From Flavilitoribacter nigricans DSM 23189 = NBRC 102662 (GTDB taxonomy: Bacteria > Bacteroidota > Bacteroidia > Chitinophagales > Saprospiraceae), in assembly GCF_002646595.1 (NCBI RefSeq), contig NZ_PDUD01000025.1:186001-250000 (forward strand): 64,000 bases of DNA, written 5' to 3'. Below, one piece after another: positions 42,096 through 50,995 of the stretch (position 1 is its first letter; every line of letters begins with the position of its first letter). Made by a program: the position numbers and the translations under genes. The notes beneath the pieces were generated by a model. It ran no database searches. It was not told where the DNA came from and saw only the letters and a program-made list of their open reading frames with translations.

Positions 42096-42986
42096 ATGCG
42101 GGATTTATCCTACTTTCCGCCCATGCAGACCAACCTGGAACACTCATCTTTCTCCGGCCCGAACGACCGGTGGATCTTCCGCTTTGTTTATCCCCTGATG
42201 ACGTTCGGTGCCGTTCACATCGGCAACGATAATCCCCTGCTCACCTTGTGGAGCCTGCCCAGCTACTATACGGATCTGATCCTGGCGGCTTTTTGTACCT
42301 ACGGAGCCGGCTATTACTTTCGATATCTGTTTCAAAAACTCGACCGTAAATACCAGTGGGAAGAGCAGGCCCGCCGGCGGATCGCCGGCCACGCAGTCTA
42401 CGGCGTGCTGATCCCTTTATTGCTCATCCTGGGTATAGAATGCCTGTATCTCCGTCTTTTTTTAGGGATCCCCCCGCGGGAATTTACCGTGCACTATCTG
42501 GAAATGCCGCTGGTATTCGGCTTTTTACTGATCATCAATTTATTCTACATTATCCTCTACTACCGGCAGTACAATAGTCGCCTGCAGCGGGCACTTCTTC
42601 GCGAACCCGGGCGAGTGACATCCAAAGCGGATTATCTACTGGTAAACCGGGGGGCGAGAACCCTGCAACTTCCACTGGAGGAGGTGGCCTATTTTGCCAA
42701 ACTGGATGGCATCACTTTCCTCAGAACGGCCGGTGGAGAAAAATTCCTTTACGATCTTCCCCTGGAACAGATCCGGAAGCGCCTGGATCAGGACTCCTTT
42801 TATCAACTGAATCGCCAGTTCATCGCCGGTCGTAAAAGCATCCAGGCCTACGCAGCTACGGACACCCGAAAACTGGCTATTGAACTTCATCCGCGACCGG
42901 AACAGGCCGTCTTTGTTTCCAAAGCCCGGGCTACTCATTTTGTCAGTTGGTTGCAACCGGATCGTAAGGAAGAGCTGGTATCCTGA
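42096..42986 (+). CDS. Membrane-bound LytTR-family transcription regulator
   Basis: 296 residues. About four membrane spans fill residues 25-165 (FRFVYPLMTFGAVHIG, YYTDLILAAFCTYGAGYYF, YGVLIPLLLILGIECLYLRLF, MPLVFGFLLIINLFYIILYY). A LytTR DNA-binding domain lies at about 185-290 (DYLLVNRGARTLQLPLEEVAYFAKLDGITFLRT, SFYQLNRQFIAGRKSI). It lacks a receiver domain, so it may sense a membrane signal directly. A second possible start, ATG 42123, gives nine residues less; the choice is uncertain. Confidence 0.88.
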   Translation: MRDLSYFPPMQTNLEHSSFSGPNDRWIFRFVYPLMTFGAVHIGNDNPLLTLWSLPSYYTDLILAAFCTYGAGYYFRYLFQKLDRKYQWEEQARRRIAGHAVYGVLIPLLLILGIECLYLRLFLGIPPREFTVHYLEMPLVFGFLLIINLFYIILYYRQYNSRLQRALLREPGRVTSKADYLLVNRGARTLQLPLEEVAYFAKLDGITFLRTAGGEKFLYDLPLEQIRKRLDQDSFYQLNRQFIAGRKSIQAYAATDTRKLAIELHPRPEQAVFVSKARATHFVSWLQPDRKEELVS

Positions 42987-43155
42987 TCGCCGGTATCAAG
43001 TATTGAATTCCACCTTAGCCGGAAAGACCGTTTAGGAAAGATGTTTTTGCTGCCCGCTTCGGAGTCGTTTTTGCCCATTTCACGGATTTGCCCCTACCAA
43101 TAGCTTGCTCCCAGGCAGTAAATGCCCGTAAGCTTGCACTAAAATTCGAAACACC

Positions 43156-43749
43156 ATGAAATGGAAACTAATGTATCTGGGAATCTGCTGGCTCGCTTTT
43201 TGGAGTGCGTCGACCGCTGCGGCCCAGGAGGGGAATACGCTTCGGATCTCCGTATTTAATGAATCCACCAGTATTCCCTTCACCCATGTCTTGAACACGC
43301 CGGTTCATCCGGGCATTCAGGTGGGCACCGACCTCAATTGGAAAAACGGAGATCACTACCGACTGTACCCTTCCATCTCTGTTGGCTATCTGTTCCACCG
43401 CGATCTGTACCAGGCCGTATATCTGAATCTTGAACTGGGGTACGACCTGCAGTTCGATTTCGGGCTCAACCTGAAGAGCGCCGTGGGCCTGGGCTATCTG
43501 CATACTTTCAATGTCCAACCGGAATTCCAGTTCGAGGATGGCAGCTATCGGCAGGGAAAAGACCGGGGCAACGCCCGTCTGATGCCTTCTTTGTCCCTGG
43601 GCTGGGGATACCGGCTGCAACCGGCCAACCCCCGGTCCCCGGAGATCTTCATGATGTACCAATCGTGGCTGGAATATCCCTACTCTCCGGGATTCATTCC
43701 CCTAATGACCCACACTAACCTACATCTCGGCATCAATATCCACCCCTGA
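43156..43749 (+). CDS. Predicted outer-membrane beta-barrel protein, unknown function
   Basis: 197 residues. The signal peptide MKWKLMYLGICWLAFWSASTAAAQ is followed by alternating amphipathic strands (YRLYPSISVGYLFHRDLYQAVYLNLELGYDLQFDFGLNLKSAVGLGYLH, LMPSLSLGWGYRL, HTNLHLGINI). This is the pattern of a small outer-membrane barrel. A one-mismatch -7 box TAAGCTTG (43129-43136) with TTG (43105-43107) 21 bases upstream is a plausible promoter. I do not recognise a specific family. Confidence 0.75.
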   Translation: MKWKLMYLGICWLAFWSASTAAAQEGNTLRISVFNESTSIPFTHVLNTPVHPGIQVGTDLNWKNGDHYRLYPSISVGYLFHRDLYQAVYLNLELGYDLQFDFGLNLKSAVGLGYLHTFNVQPEFQFEDGSYRQGKDRGNARLMPSLSLGWGYRLQPANPRSPEIFMMYQSWLEYPYSPGFIPLMTHTNLHLGINIHP

Positions 43750-43825
43750 CCCCTGCCCCCTCACCCCTGCCTCCTGACACCTAAAACCTGACCCCTTACA
43801 CCTCTTCCCTCACCCCTCAAAAAAA
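43745..43825 (+). repeat. C-rich low-complexity spacer
   Basis: The bases between the barrel gene and the next serine hydrolase are nearly all C, T and A with degenerate repeats of CCCCTGA/CCCCTCA/CACCTAAAACCTGA. It resembles a single arm of the tandem-unit hairpins elsewhere in the window, here without an opposite arm. Confidence 0.6.
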
Positions 43826-43831
43826 CAAACC

Positions 43832-45016
43832 ATGATCACCAAAAAAATCACCCCCATACTGAGCCTGCTCCTAATCTGGGGATGCACCCAAAAAGAACTA
43901 CCGATCCTCAGCGGAACAAGCTGTGACAATGTCATATCTGAGGCGAATATTGAACACCCACGGCATACCGATCTTCAGCAATTGCTGCAGGATTTGGTTC
44001 GCGACGGACTGCCGGGAATCCAGATGAGTATTCGCCAGGACGGTCGGAACTGGAACGGATCCGCGGGAAAAGCCGATCTCGCCGGCGGACAGGACCTCCT
44101 GGCCTGCGATATTACCCGGGTAGGAAGCACCGTGAAGACCTTTACGGCCCTAACGGTGCTGATGCTGCAGGAAGAAGGCAAACTGACGCTGAACGATCCG
44201 GTACGGGATTATTTGAGTCCGGCACAGCTGGAAGGCCTGGAAAACGCCGACGAAGCCACGATCCGCCAGTTACTGGAACACTCCAGCGGGATCTACAACT
44301 ATATTCTCAATCTGGAATTTCAAACGGCCTCGCTCAATGATCTGACCAGGGTCTGGCAGCCGGAGGAACTACTGGCGTACGCCCGCGGAAAATCCGCAAC
44401 TTTTGCTCCCGGCTCGGATGTGGCTTATTCCAATACCAATTACATCCTGCTGGGGCAACTGATCGAGCAGATCGAGGGTAAGGCTTTTTATGAAATTTTC
44501 CGGGAGAAGATCTCCGAACCGGCCGGTTTGGAATATACCCGGTTCGCTGCGACCGATCCCGTGCCCGAATCCATTATCCGGGGATATGTGGATCTGTACA
44601 GTAAACTCGAAGTGATCGATGCCACCCACTACAGTGGCTGGGATTATTTCACCGCGGATGGCGGATTGATCGCCAATGCGCACGACCTGGCCCTTTTTAT
44701 GGAAACTTTATTCACCGGATCATTGTTGAGCGATGTATCCCGGGAAGAGATGCTGAGCTGGAAACGACCCTCCGGATCCAATTTTGAATTGTTTGAAACG
44801 GATTTCGGTCTGGGGATCTTTCGGATGAATACGCCCTACGGAGCAGCCTACATGCACAGCGGAGATGCGATCGGTTATTACGCGACCATGTTCTATTTTC
44901 CACAGCAGCAGACGGCCATTGCCTGGGCGGTGAACGGCAATTACGGGAAGCTCGATCAATTCTCCCAAAGTCGGGAAGCAATGGAGCGGGTATTCAAAAC
45001 CGTATTTGAGGAATAA
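43832..45016 (+). CDS. Serine hydrolase lipoprotein of the beta-lactamase class C family
   Basis: 394 residues. The lipobox LLIWGC (C18) predicts an anchored lipoprotein. The S-x-x-K motif is S99-T-V-K102 (RVGSTVKTFTALTVLML), the second motif Y199-S-N201 (VAYSNTNYILLGQ), and the third H-S-G (YMHSGDAIGYY). It is built like D-alanyl-D-alanine carboxypeptidases and periplasmic esterases. It differs clearly from the serine hydrolase at 27650, being lipid-anchored and without the extra C-terminal beta domain. Confidence 0.93.
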   Translation: MITKKITPILSLLLIWGCTQKELPILSGTSCDNVISEANIEHPRHTDLQQLLQDLVRDGLPGIQMSIRQDGRNWNGSAGKADLAGGQDLLACDITRVGSTVKTFTALTVLMLQEEGKLTLNDPVRDYLSPAQLEGLENADEATIRQLLEHSSGIYNYILNLEFQTASLNDLTRVWQPEELLAYARGKSATFAPGSDVAYSNTNYILLGQLIEQIEGKAFYEIFREKISEPAGLEYTRFAATDPVPESIIRGYVDLYSKLEVIDATHYSGWDYFTADGGLIANAHDLALFMETLFTGSLLSDVSREEMLSWKRPSGSNFELFETDFGLGIFRMNTPYGAAYMHSGDAIGYYATMFYFPQQQTAIAWAVNGNYGKLDQFSQSREAMERVFKTVFEE

Positions 45017-45065
45017 GCTGCGATAACCGTCGGGGATCTGATCTTTTCCATTTCGGTTTCCTTGA

Positions 45066-45179
45066 TAGGTGCAGCGCACCGTCCTGATCATTCTCCTTGT
45101 CGCTTGATCAGGTCGCTACGCGGTAGTTCTATGTATTTTCAGACCAAGGAATGAAAATAGCCCGGCGCGCCGCACCTAC
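45066..45179. repeat. Long-range inverted repeat with inner stems
   Basis: TAGGTGCAGCGCACC (45066-45080) pairs with GGCGCGCCGCACCTA (45165-45179) at 13 of 15. Inside, CCTGATCA (45083-45090) pairs exactly with TGATCAGG (45105-45112). It lies in the 246-base gap after the serine hydrolase, perhaps as a terminator or palindromic element. Confidence 0.5.
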
Positions 45180-45221
45180 CCGGGCAATTTCCGATACAGA
45201 CCCGAATAGGAAAGCGGGTAG

Positions 45222-45229
45222 TATTTTTG
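45222..45229 (+). promoter_or_regulatory. Candidate -7 box for the zinc-ribbon gene
   Basis: TATTTTTG matches TAnnTTTG exactly, 34 bases before the ATG at 45263. No clear -33 box. Confidence 0.5.
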
Positions 45230-45262
45230 TTAACTTTATAGCTAAACCCTAAATCCAAACCA

Positions 45263-45847
45263 ATGCGTACCAACTGCCCCTGTTGTCAACAGCAAGTCAG
45301 CGAAAGCGATCTCCGGCAAACGGCTACTTTGTTTCCCCTGATGGGCCGACCGGCACCCGGCGATCGCAATAACCTCGCTCCGATCACTAAGTTTATAGAA
45401 GACTACAATCGGTATCCAACACTGTACCAGTGGGCCTGTGATGACTGCCTGCGGGAATCCCTGGCCATTCTGGCGGATCCCCGCCGGCAGCTTTACAATT
45501 TCTGGGGCGTGCCGGGAGCGGGCATACCATATCTGGCGTATTTCGATGAGAAACGCAGGTGCGAAAATTGCGATCGGACCTATGTATTCGGTAAGAACGA
45601 GCAGTTACACTGGTACGAAGAATTGCAGTTCATCGTCCATTCCCGGCCTAAGAAGTGTCCGGAATGCCGCAAGGAAGATCGCCGGGCCCGAAACCTGAAC
45701 ACCGAACTTTCGGAATTACTCCGAGACGGGAAACCGGAAGACCCGGATAAACTGCAACGGATCGCGGAGATCTATAAGATCATCGGAAAGGAAGACAAAG
45801 AAAAAGCCTACAGCCGGGCGGCGGCAAAGCGACGCGATGACCGGTGA
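45263..45847 (+). CDS. Probable zinc-ribbon protein (zf_Tbcl-like)
   Basis: 194 residues with three cysteine pairs: C5/C7/C8 (TNCPCC), CDDC at about 59-62, and the main ribbon CENC...KKCPEC at about 100-135 (RRCENCDRTYVFGKNEQLHWYEELQFIVHSRPKKCPECRKEDRRARN). The last matches the family of bacterial probable zinc-ribbon domains of unknown function. The C-terminal 50 residues are charged helices. Cytosolic. No functional partner is visible; ada follows 130 bases later. Confidence 0.8.
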   Translation: MRTNCPCCQQQVSESDLRQTATLFPLMGRPAPGDRNNLAPITKFIEDYNRYPTLYQWACDDCLRESLAILADPRRQLYNFWGVPGAGIPYLAYFDEKRRCENCDRTYVFGKNEQLHWYEELQFIVHSRPKKCPECRKEDRRARNLNTELSELLRDGKPEDPDKLQRIAEIYKIIGKEDKEKAYSRAAAKRRDDR

Positions 45848-45977
45848 GTTAGCGGAAATTCCGTTGAAGGAGTAAAATCGGCCGTACAAAAATTCCTTGT
45901 CCAGTTTTCGGTTGCCGGTTCCTGGCCTACTCTTTTACTTTGTAGACAGAAATTAATCGCGCTGTAAAAAAAGAGTG

Positions 45978-47042
45978 ATGCAAGTAACCAATTCCAAAGA
46001 TATTGAACGCTACTACCAGGCTCTGGTAAATAAGGATGAGCAGTTTATCGGTACGTTTTACGTGGGCGTAAAAACGACCGGCATATTTTGTATTTCCACC
46101 TGTACGGCCCGCAAGCCGAAATTCGAGAACGTGGAGTTCTATACGGAGGCCAAAGAATTACTGCAAAACGGCTACCGGCCGTGTAAAGTGTGTAAGCCAA
46201 CCGAAAATGCTTTTCAGCCACCCGAAGAAGTGCAACGGGCGATGAGCCTGCTGAAGCGCAGCTCCGATCAAAAGGTCCGGGATTACGAATTGCGGGAAGC
46301 GGGTCTGAGTCCGGAAAAGATCCGGCGCTGGTTCAACCGGCACCACGGCATGACCTTTCAGGCCTACCAGCGCATGATCCGGATCAATACGGCTTTTCGA
46401 TCCTTGAAGAAAGGAGAAAGTGTAACCGTCTCGGCCTATGACTCCGGCTACGAATCGCTGAGTGGTTTCGGGTATACGTTCAAAAAAATGGTGGGCAGCG
46501 CTCCGGACGACAGCAAGGATAAAGCGGTCATCCTGATCACCCGGCTGACTACGCCGCTGGGCCCGATGTACGCCTGTGCGACGGATCAGGGGATCTGCCT
46601 GCTGGAATTCACGGACCGGCGGATGCTGGAAACGGAATTTCACGATCTGCAAAAAAGGCTCAATGCGATCATTCTGGCCGGCGAGAACGAACACATTCAA
46701 CAACTCAAAACGGAACTGACGGAATATTTTGCCGGTCAACGGCAAACCTTTGGTGTGCCGCTGCATTTCCCGGGTACGCCCTTTCAGCAATCGGTTTGGC
46801 GGGCATTGCTGCAGATCCCATATGGCAAGACCCGTTCCTATCAGGAACAGGCCGAATTTTTGAGCAAACCCAAAGCTGTGCGGGCGGTTGCCTCCGCCAA
46901 TGGGCATAATCGAATAGCCATCGTTATTCCCTGTCACCGGGTGATCGGCAAGGACGGAAGCCTTACCGGATACGCCGGTGGACTGGAGCGCAAACGCTGG
47001 CTACTCGATCACGAGCGCAAATGGGCACCCGCGCTACAGTGA
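45978..47042 (+). CDS. ada: Bifunctional Ada: methylated-DNA repair transferase and transcription regulator
   Basis: 354 residues from the ATG at 45978. The N-terminal zinc domain has C38, C42, C69 and C72 at the same numbers as in Escherichia coli Ada, where C38 accepts methyl from phosphotriesters. An AraC-type helix-turn-helix is at about 85-178. The C-terminal O6-methylguanine methyltransferase has the acceptor C319 in I-P-C-H-R-V-I-G, preceded by the arginine-finger region. It repairs alkylation damage and should activate its own transcription when methylated. A near -7 box TTACTTTG is at 45935-45942. Its stop overlaps tail-to-tail by 9 bases with the minus-strand ATP-grasp gene. Confidence 0.97.
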   Translation: MQVTNSKDIERYYQALVNKDEQFIGTFYVGVKTTGIFCISTCTARKPKFENVEFYTEAKELLQNGYRPCKVCKPTENAFQPPEEVQRAMSLLKRSSDQKVRDYELREAGLSPEKIRRWFNRHHGMTFQAYQRMIRINTAFRSLKKGESVTVSAYDSGYESLSGFGYTFKKMVGSAPDDSKDKAVILITRLTTPLGPMYACATDQGICLLEFTDRRMLETEFHDLQKRLNAIILAGENEHIQQLKTELTEYFAGQRQTFGVPLHFPGTPFQQSVWRALLQIPYGKTRSYQEQAEFLSKPKAVRAVASANGHNRIAIVIPCHRVIGKDGSLTGYAGGLERKRWLLDHERKWAPALQ

Positions 47043-48080
47043 GGCTACGATCTGGTTGTTGAGCGAACCGTTGTAGACGCCGCGATACCGTACCTTGTTT
47101 TCGAGGGCTTCGATAACTTTTTCGGAAAAGTCAACGCCCTGCAGGTCAGAACAGGCGTACAATCCACCGGGACTGAATACATTGATCTCCAGTAGCTTGT
47201 CGCCTACAATATCCAGTCCGACGAGGAACATCCCATCCTGCACCAGTTTCGGACGGATGAGTTCGGCGATCTTCAGGGCCCGTTCGTCAATTTTGGCTTT
47301 GTTGGCCTTTCCGCCCACGTGCATATTACTGCGGATATCGTCTTCTTTGTTGACCCTTTGCACGGCGGCAAATTTGCCGTCCATTTCCAGTGGTCTGCCG
47401 TTCATTACAAAGAGACGGGTATCGCCCTTGGTGGCTTCCGGCAGGTATTCCTGGGCGATAATGTATCCTTCCCGGCCGATGGCCTCGATGATCTGATTGA
47501 GGTTGGGATGATCGTCCTTCTTGATCATAAATACATTGTGCCCTCCGGATCCCTGGATCGGCTTCAGAATGATATTGTCGTTCTGCTGGTTGAAAAATTC
47601 AATGATCTCCTCGGCATTCCGGGTGATGATACTTTTGGGGCGCACTTCTTCGGGGAAATGCTGGAAGTACATCTTATTCAGCGCGTTAGAGAGACTGAAA
47701 GGATCGTTCAGAACGGTAACTCCCCGCTCGGCGGCAAGTTGCCCGAAAATAATTCCGGCGGTCTGGGCCCAGGGGCGTTCTCCTGCATCCTGTGCGGGGT
47801 CGTTGCGCAGGAAAAGGATATCCAGATCGTCTGATGTGATCATTTTAGGACTGTTGTCCTTACTCCTCAGAGCCCGCAGGTACGTTTTTGTGGTTTTGTA
47901 TTTGTCGCCTTCAGCCTGGTAGGCCAGTCCGCCCATCCTGCCGTCCGACAGGTAGGAAAGATCTCCGACGCCGATGAAATAGACTTCGTGCCCGCGGTTG
48001 TGCATTTTAAATGCCAGGAACACGGAAGTGTAGCGGGGGTATTCGGTTTTAACGTCATTTACTACGAATGCGATTCTCAT
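47034..48080 (-). CDS. Glutathione-synthetase-like ATP-grasp ligase
   Basis: 348 residues. The N-terminal domain MRIAFVVNDVKTEYPRYTSVFLAFKMHNRGHEVYFIG resembles GshB. The ATP-grasp core has NDNIILKPIQGSGGHNVFMI (nucleotide-binding Lys and glycine loop), IAQEYLP, DTRLFVMNGRPLEM and the magnesium site LLEINVFSPGG. Such enzymes join a carboxylate to an amine through acyl phosphate. No gshA is near, and the genes upstream are an amidohydrolase and a peptidase. It is third in the operon, 27 bases after the MATCAP gene. The true substrate is unknown; classical glutathione synthesis is possible but less likely from context. Confidence 0.88.
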   Translation of the reverse strand: MRIAFVVNDVKTEYPRYTSVFLAFKMHNRGHEVYFIGVGDLSYLSDGRMGGLAYQAEGDKYKTTKTYLRALRSKDNSPKMITSDDLDILFLRNDPAQDAGERPWAQTAGIIFGQLAAERGVTVLNDPFSLSNALNKMYFQHFPEEVRPKSIITRNAEEIIEFFNQQNDNIILKPIQGSGGHNVFMIKKDDHPNLNQIIEAIGREGYIIAQEYLPEATKGDTRLFVMNGRPLEMDGKFAAVQRVNKEDDIRSNMHVGGKANKAKIDERALKIAELIRPKLVQDGMFLVGLDIVGDKLLEINVFSPGGLYACSDLQGVDFSEKVIEALENKVRYRGVYNGSLNNQIVASL

Positions 48081-48107
48081 GATGGTCTTTTTGGTTAGTG
48101 TGTCAGG

Positions 48108-49985
48108 TTATAAATGGTTGATCAGGCTGAATACATTGGCTCCTTTGCGCAGTTGTTTCAATCGATTTTGCACCCCTTCATTCGGCTCCTTCAGATAGCG
48201 GGGCCGCAGGGGGGCGGAACGCAAAATATCCCTGGTGATGAGTTCCTGGATCAGCGGCAGGTAGTCCGGCCTGATCTTGCCGATGAGCAGAAGCTCCAGG
48301 TCGTTTCCTTCTCGCAGGTATTTCAGTACTTCAATCAAGCCGCGGAGGTAGACCGCATCTTTGGTCAGCCCGCCTCCCCGATATACTCGTGTAGAGATAT
48401 TGAAAGCCTGTTTTTGAGAAAACTGGTATTTATTGATCAGTAAACTGTAGGTCTCGCAGAAAGAGGCGCCGTCCGTCATCATGCGCACACTCACCACGCG
48501 GGCGGCGAGGATGCGGAGCCGGGCATTGGTCAGTCCGCCGACCAGGAATTCGGATAATACCGCCAGACCTTCCTGCAGGCTTTCGTATCCGGGTACGCCC
48601 GAATAGAGCTGGTGCAGGGGCTGGGCCCGCCCGTTCCAATAGGTCAGCACATGGGTGCCAATCTCGTGCTGGATGAGCGCTTCCATTCGTTTTCGGCGAA
48701 TACGGTAGTTATCGGATATGTAGAGGGTCCCCTGGGAGACCATAATTCCCGACACATCCTTACTGATCTTAGCTTCTCCCTCCAGTTCGGGATATTGCTC
48801 CTGGAGGTATGCGAGTTCTTCCTGCGAGCGCTGTAAAAACGCTGCAGCGTCGACGTATTCGGTATCTTCCTGCGGTCGATCCACGGGGATGGCGGTCAGC
48901 ATACCCTGGGCGATGTCCAGGAGTTCTTCGCTAACCCCGCCGTAGACCTGCATACTGCTGTGGAGGAAATCCGGGGTATTCCGGTCCGACAGCATATTGA
49001 GCATCTTAACGAGTTCTTCGCGTTTATCCCGGAAGAAATAGGCGAGGGTAGGGTCGCTCACATCTTCGACGCAGATATTATAAAGGTCTCTTTTGATCCT
49101 TTCGGGATTAACCGGCATCATCCGGTAGTGAAATACCGGGTCCACCAGACATTTGTTCTGCTGAAAATCTTCCCAGGCTTCCTGGGAATTGGTGGGCGTG
49201 ACCAACCAGAGAAAACGAAAACGGTTGGCGATCGAAATGATCTCCCGATCGATCTCCCACACTTTCTCATCAATGGAAGTTGTACCCAGCCGGTGAAAAT
49301 GAATGACCTCATAAGTGGTCTGCAGCCGGATAAAATTGAAAAATGCCTTTTTCAGCGCCTGACTCATCTGGCGCCGGAAAGATCTCAGGTATATAGGATA
49401 CGGTTCGTTGGTTTCGGGATTAACAAAAAAGGCCTTGATCTCCATACCCAGCAGAAGAATACCGTGGGTTTTCATGTCCTCTTTGTCCAATAAGGGCCGC
49501 ATGCCGGGCGGGTGCCGGTAGGGACTATCCGTGGCGGTTACCTGCAGCCGGCCGATGCTGAAGTTGATCTCTTCCAGGGCTTCTTTAAACCCTTTGACCG
49601 TGCCCGGCATCTGATCTGCCGGTCCCATGATCTCAATGGCGGGATACAGTGGTGCCCCGGCATCGGGTGGTGACGTCCACATTTCCAGGATCAGGAAGGC
49701 CCCGAATTTATCGGAAAGCTTTTCGGCGATCCGCTGCAACAGGTCGCGGTGGACTTCCCGGAATTCACCGGGTACTACCAAGTAGCTCGCTTCCGTGCCG
49801 TCCAGCTTGTGGCGGATGTGATCCAGTCCCTCGGAAGGGAGCCGGTATACACAAAGGAAGGGAAGGGGCCGGTCCATAAACAGGTAACCGTCGTTGGGCA
49901 GGCTCATACTGAGGGCCTTACCCTGCTCGATATCATCCAGGATTTTTGTCAGATCAATGGTCTCGTATATCTCTTGCTTCGTCAT
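48108..49985 (-). CDS. MATCAP/QEGLA-family zinc metallopeptidase (DUF1704)
   Basis: 625 residues. The active-site motif is H440-E-I-G-T-H445 (LIQHEIGTHVLTYWNG) and the family signature Q471-E-G-L-A475 (ESLQEGLAVLSEFL) supplies the third ligand. The family was named in bacteria for a QEGLA motif and an effect on flavohaemoglobin expression. Its animal members (MATCAP) are carboxypeptidases that remove tyrosine from tubulin. The first 400 residues form an all-bacterial extension of unclear role. It is middle gene of the operon with the N-formylglutamate amidohydrolase (24 bases before) and the ATP-grasp ligase (27 bases after). A tag-removing or peptide-trimming role is inference. Confidence 0.92.
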   Translation of the reverse strand: MTKQEIYETIDLTKILDDIEQGKALSMSLPNDGYLFMDRPLPFLCVYRLPSEGLDHIRHKLDGTEASYLVVPGEFREVHRDLLQRIAEKLSDKFGAFLILEMWTSPPDAGAPLYPAIEIMGPADQMPGTVKGFKEALEEINFSIGRLQVTATDSPYRHPPGMRPLLDKEDMKTHGILLLGMEIKAFFVNPETNEPYPIYLRSFRRQMSQALKKAFFNFIRLQTTYEVIHFHRLGTTSIDEKVWEIDREIISIANRFRFLWLVTPTNSQEAWEDFQQNKCLVDPVFHYRMMPVNPERIKRDLYNICVEDVSDPTLAYFFRDKREELVKMLNMLSDRNTPDFLHSSMQVYGGVSEELLDIAQGMLTAIPVDRPQEDTEYVDAAAFLQRSQEELAYLQEQYPELEGEAKISKDVSGIMVSQGTLYISDNYRIRRKRMEALIQHEIGTHVLTYWNGRAQPLHQLYSGVPGYESLQEGLAVLSEFLVGGLTNARLRILAARVVSVRMMTDGASFCETYSLLINKYQFSQKQAFNISTRVYRGGGLTKDAVYLRGLIEVLKYLREGNDLELLLIGKIRPDYLPLIQELITRDILRSAPLRPRYLKEPNEGVQNRLKQLRKGANVFSLINHL

Positions 49986-50009
49986 ATCTCTTTTGGGGCG
50001 GCTTTTATA

Positions 50010-50828
50010 TCAGTCAAAAATGCCGGAATAGACCTTCTGATTAAGGATCTTCAGATTCTTCAGGGTGACCGGTACCGTGGAGGCCAGGGCATCCCTCAGC
50101 TTGGCAATCGTTTCCCGGTCGGGCACGCCGGTCCATTCGTCCATGTAGATCTTTTTGAATTCAATGGCCAGCACACAGCCGGTATCGGGATAATTGCGGT
50201 GGATCCACTGGCTGAAGGCGCCTCCCTGGAATTTTACGTTCTCGCGAACGTCCAGTTGGCGTCCCCGGAAGGGATACGCCTGCAGGCTTTTGATGAATCC
50301 ATCCACCAGCGGGGCCCAGCGTTTGCGATCCATACTCCCGGTTCCGATGTTGACTTCCGGATTGGCCTCCGGATCGGCTGGTTCGCTTTCCGGGCCTTCC
50401 CGTCGGTGATTGTAACTGTGAATATCGTAGACGACAAAGCGGCCGAATTTTTCAGCGGTCTCGTCCAGCAGGCGACGCACATCGGCGTAGAAGTCATTAT
50501 AGGTCTGGCGGCTGATCTCGATCTCTCGTTCCGGCAGCTTTTCCTGCCAGACTTCCAGCCCCCAGGCATCTTCGGGAGTCAGATAGATCGCTTTTTCGGG
50601 CGGCCGGTTCAGGTCCACCACAAAGCGGGACTGACGGCCGATAATCCGGGTTTCGCCAATATCGGCCCAGATCTCGGTGCCGGGATCTTCCTCGCGCAGG
50701 CGATCGGATTCGCTGAGCTGAAAATAGTGACTCAGGCCCCGACGTATTTCGTGTCCCGCGTGGATCGCGGTAGTGATGAGGGGACTATTTCCCCTCTCTA
50801 TGGTATAGGCGGTATGTAGGGTGTCCAT
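50010..50828 (-). CDS. N-formylglutamate amidohydrolase family enzyme
   Basis: 272 residues. The metal-binding region is TTAIHAGHEIRRG (H23, H26). Further family motifs are EDPGTE, DLNRPPEKAIY and VVYDIHSYNHRRE, and the C-terminal EFKKIYMDEW. The fold belongs to the zinc-carboxypeptidase-like group that cleaves N-acyl glutamate. No histidine-degradation (hut) genes are present, so the substrate here need not be N-formylglutamate. It is the first gene of the three-gene minus-strand operon with the MATCAP peptidase and the ATP-grasp ligase. Confidence 0.92.
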   Translation of the reverse strand: MDTLHTAYTIERGNSPLITTAIHAGHEIRRGLSHYFQLSESDRLREEDPGTEIWADIGETRIIGRQSRFVVDLNRPPEKAIYLTPEDAWGLEVWQEKLPEREIEISRQTYNDFYADVRRLLDETAEKFGRFVVYDIHSYNHRREGPESEPADPEANPEVNIGTGSMDRKRWAPLVDGFIKSLQAYPFRGRQLDVRENVKFQGGAFSQWIHRNYPDTGCVLAIEFKKIYMDEWTGVPDRETIAKLRDALASTVPVTLKNLKILNQKVYSGIFD

Positions 50829-50931
50829 TTTTTATTTGGTTTTTGGGCTCGTCACTTAATGAAACCGGCCTGAGTGAGCTCGTGTTCGGGGCCGTTGTGG
50901 GCCACCGGCGCGGTTTTCAATGATCTTTAGC

Positions 50932-50939
50932 TATATTTG
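50932..50939 (+). promoter_or_regulatory. Candidate -7 box for the GH43-like gene
   Basis: TATATTTG matches TAnnTTTG exactly, 57 bases before the ATG at 50996, in the 167-base divergent gap with the amidohydrolase operon. No clear box was found for the minus strand. Confidence 0.55.
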
Positions 50940-50995
50940 GACACAAGAATTAGCCCCCCGAAAGGGATCATTTTGCTAGTATAAAAATCACCTTC

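Noticed and set aside
47034-48080. Call of glutathione synthetase (gshB) for the ATP-grasp gene
   Set aside because: Fold similarity is clear, but there is no gshA and the operon partners point elsewhere, so the specific name was withheld.
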